Below, in pieces: positions 63,201 through 64,000 of a DNA stretch of 64,000 nucleotides (position 1 is the stretch's first letter; each line of letters begins with the position of its first letter). Below the pieces are notes generated by a model. That model searched no databases. It worked only from the letters and a program-made list of their open reading frames with translations, and was not told where the DNA came from. Source of the stretch: Micromonospora carbonacea. GTDB lineage: Bacteria > Actinomycetota > Actinomycetes > Mycobacteriales > Micromonosporaceae. The translations under genes were made by a program, and so were the position numbers. The stretch is taken from NCBI RefSeq assembly GCF_014205165.1, contig NZ_JACHMZ010000001.1, forward strand, positions 5,190,501 to 5,254,500, given 5' to 3'.

Positions 63201-64000
63201 ATGCCGGAGGGGGAACGCGTGATCCGGGCGGCGGGCGGGGTGGCCTGGCGTCAGGCCGACGGCGGCGTGCTGGTCTGCCTCGTGCACCGCCCCCGCTACG
63301 GCGACTGGTCGCTGCCGAAGGGCAAGCTGGAGCCGGGCGAGCACCCGCTGCTGGCCGCCGTGCGGGAGGTCGCCGAGGAGGCCGACGTGCGGGCGGTGCC
63401 GCAGGTGCGGCTGCCCACCGTGCGCTACCGCAGCGAGGGCCGGCCGAAGGTCGTCCACTACTGGTCGATGCGGGCCGTCGACACGGGGGGCTTCCAGCCC
63501 GACACCGAGGTCGACGACATCCGCTGGCTGCCCGTCGGGGAGGCCGCCCGGCTGGTCAGCTACCCGCACGACGCCGAGGTGCTGACCGCGTTCGCCGCCC
63601 TCCCACCGGTCACCGCGACGGTGGCCCTGGTCCGGCACGCCCAGGCCGGCCGGCGCGGCACCTGGTCCGGCCCGGACTCCGCCCGGCCGCTCGACGAGAC
63701 CGGTCGGGCCCAGGCGCACGCCCTCGCGCCCCTGGTGGCCCTCGTCCGCCCGACCCGGCTGCTGTCCGCCTCCGCCCGCCGGTGCGTGCAGACCCTCGAC
63801 CCGGCCGCCGCCCTGCTCGACCTGCCGGTCGAGGTGACCGGCGACCTGGACGAGCCACGGCCCGGTCAGGACCCGCACGAGCGGGCGCTGGCCGCCGCCG
63901 CCTGCCTGGCCGAGCTGGCCGCCGCCGGGGGTGCGGCCGGGGCGTGCAGCCAGGGCCGGGTGATGCCCGGCGCGCTGGAGCGCCTCACCGGCCACGCCGG
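63201..64000 (+). CDS. mutT1: MutT1-like Nudix plus histidine-phosphatase fusion, 3' end outside window
   Basis: 266 codons visible from ATG 63201, open at the window edge. The N-terminal Nudix domain has GKLEPGEHPLLAAVREVAEE followed by ADV, where the final box Gly is Asp. The second domain begins VALVRHAQAGRRGTW, the phosphohistidine RHG motif of histidine phosphatases, and continues LDETGRAQAHAL. Mycobacterial MutT1, beside ppk, has the same two domains and hydrolyses 8-oxo-(d)GTP and dinucleotide polyphosphates. It starts 15 bases after ppk, likely one operon. Confidence 0.88.
   Translation, partial: MPEGERVIRAAGGVAWRQADGGVLVCLVHRPRYGDWSLPKGKLEPGEHPLLAAVREVAEEADVRAVPQVRLPTVRYRSEGRPKVVHYWSMRAVDTGGFQPDTEVDDIRWLPVGEAARLVSYPHDAEVLTAFAALPPVTATVALVRHAQAGRRGTWSGPDSARPLDETGRAQAHALAPLVALVRPTRLLSASARRCVQTLDPAAALLDLPVEVTGDLDEPRPGQDPHERALAAAACLAELAAAGGAAGACSQGRVMPGALERLTGHA

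Overview
The window is a very GC-rich (about 73 percent by eye) stretch of an actinomycete chromosome. Gene order, many GTG/TTG starts, a CofC enzyme for coenzyme F420, a GlnR-type operator before amtB, an XRE/DUF397 pair and an LPXTG-like wall protein all fit Actinobacteria; the mix looks most like Micromonosporaceae (inference, no database search made). Nearly everything is core chromosome. No rRNA, tRNA, transposase, CRISPR array or phage structural gene is visible.

Layout. 1-1.4 kb: the end of a probable integrative element, four small minus-strand genes overlapping by 4 bases each. It abuts a comM/yifB gene that has lost its first ~80 codons. 1.4-7.3 kb: comM remnant, dprA, xerC and a PLP enzyme (plus strand), then a secreted M23 peptidase (minus). 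This block is inverted relative to the usual actinobacterial order, in which DUF2469, yraN, comM, dprA and xerC run on one strand and the M23 gene opposes them. 7.6-13.6 kb: translation cluster on the minus strand (rpsP-KH-rimM-trmD, rplS, two signal peptidases, Nudix, rnhB, DUF2469). 13.9-20 kb: DUF402, proS, a TetR regulator, an amidohydrolase, a broken Uma2 gene and ffh. 20.2-24.4 kb: nitrogen operon amtB-PII-glnD with a GlnR-like double operator. 24.5-33.8 kb: kinase-like gene, ftsY, PhoD-like phosphatase, MarR, DinB, HAD and smc. 34-37 kb: a small coiled-coil protein, a CAP-domain protein and a GH114-like lipoprotein. 37.1-42.8 kb: mutM, rnc, plsX, rpmF, DUF177, a SepIVA-like protein, coaD and rsmD. 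43-49.3 kb: LPVTG surface protein, a repeat-dense spacer, recG, a DAK-domain kinase and rpmB. 49.4-54.4 kb: ATP-grasp enzyme, GNAT, thiL, Lrp-like ligand domain, DUF3515 and ddl. 54.7-56.5 kb: two tiny genes divergent from XRE-DUF397. 56.7-64 kb: Cys/Met-metabolism PLP enzyme, gpsA, plsC, cofC, a small CSD-like gene, ppk with a PHO-box-like repeat, and mutT1 running off the window.

How genes work together. ffh and ftsY form the SRP pathway and the two LepB enzymes process exported proteins. AmtB, PII and GlnD form one nitrogen-sensing module. rnc, mutM, recG, rnhB, smc, dprA and xerC maintain nucleic acids. plsX, plsC and gpsA feed phospholipid synthesis. ppk and mutT1 handle polyphosphate and nucleotide sanitation.

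The most unusual content lies between and at the ends of genes. A hairpin repeat sits directly after three stop codons. Tandem duplications span the stop codon in six genes. A 17-bp odd palindrome recurs at two loci. In-frame minisatellites occur inside three genes. The disrupted comM and the inverted dprA-xerC block are the main structural anomalies.
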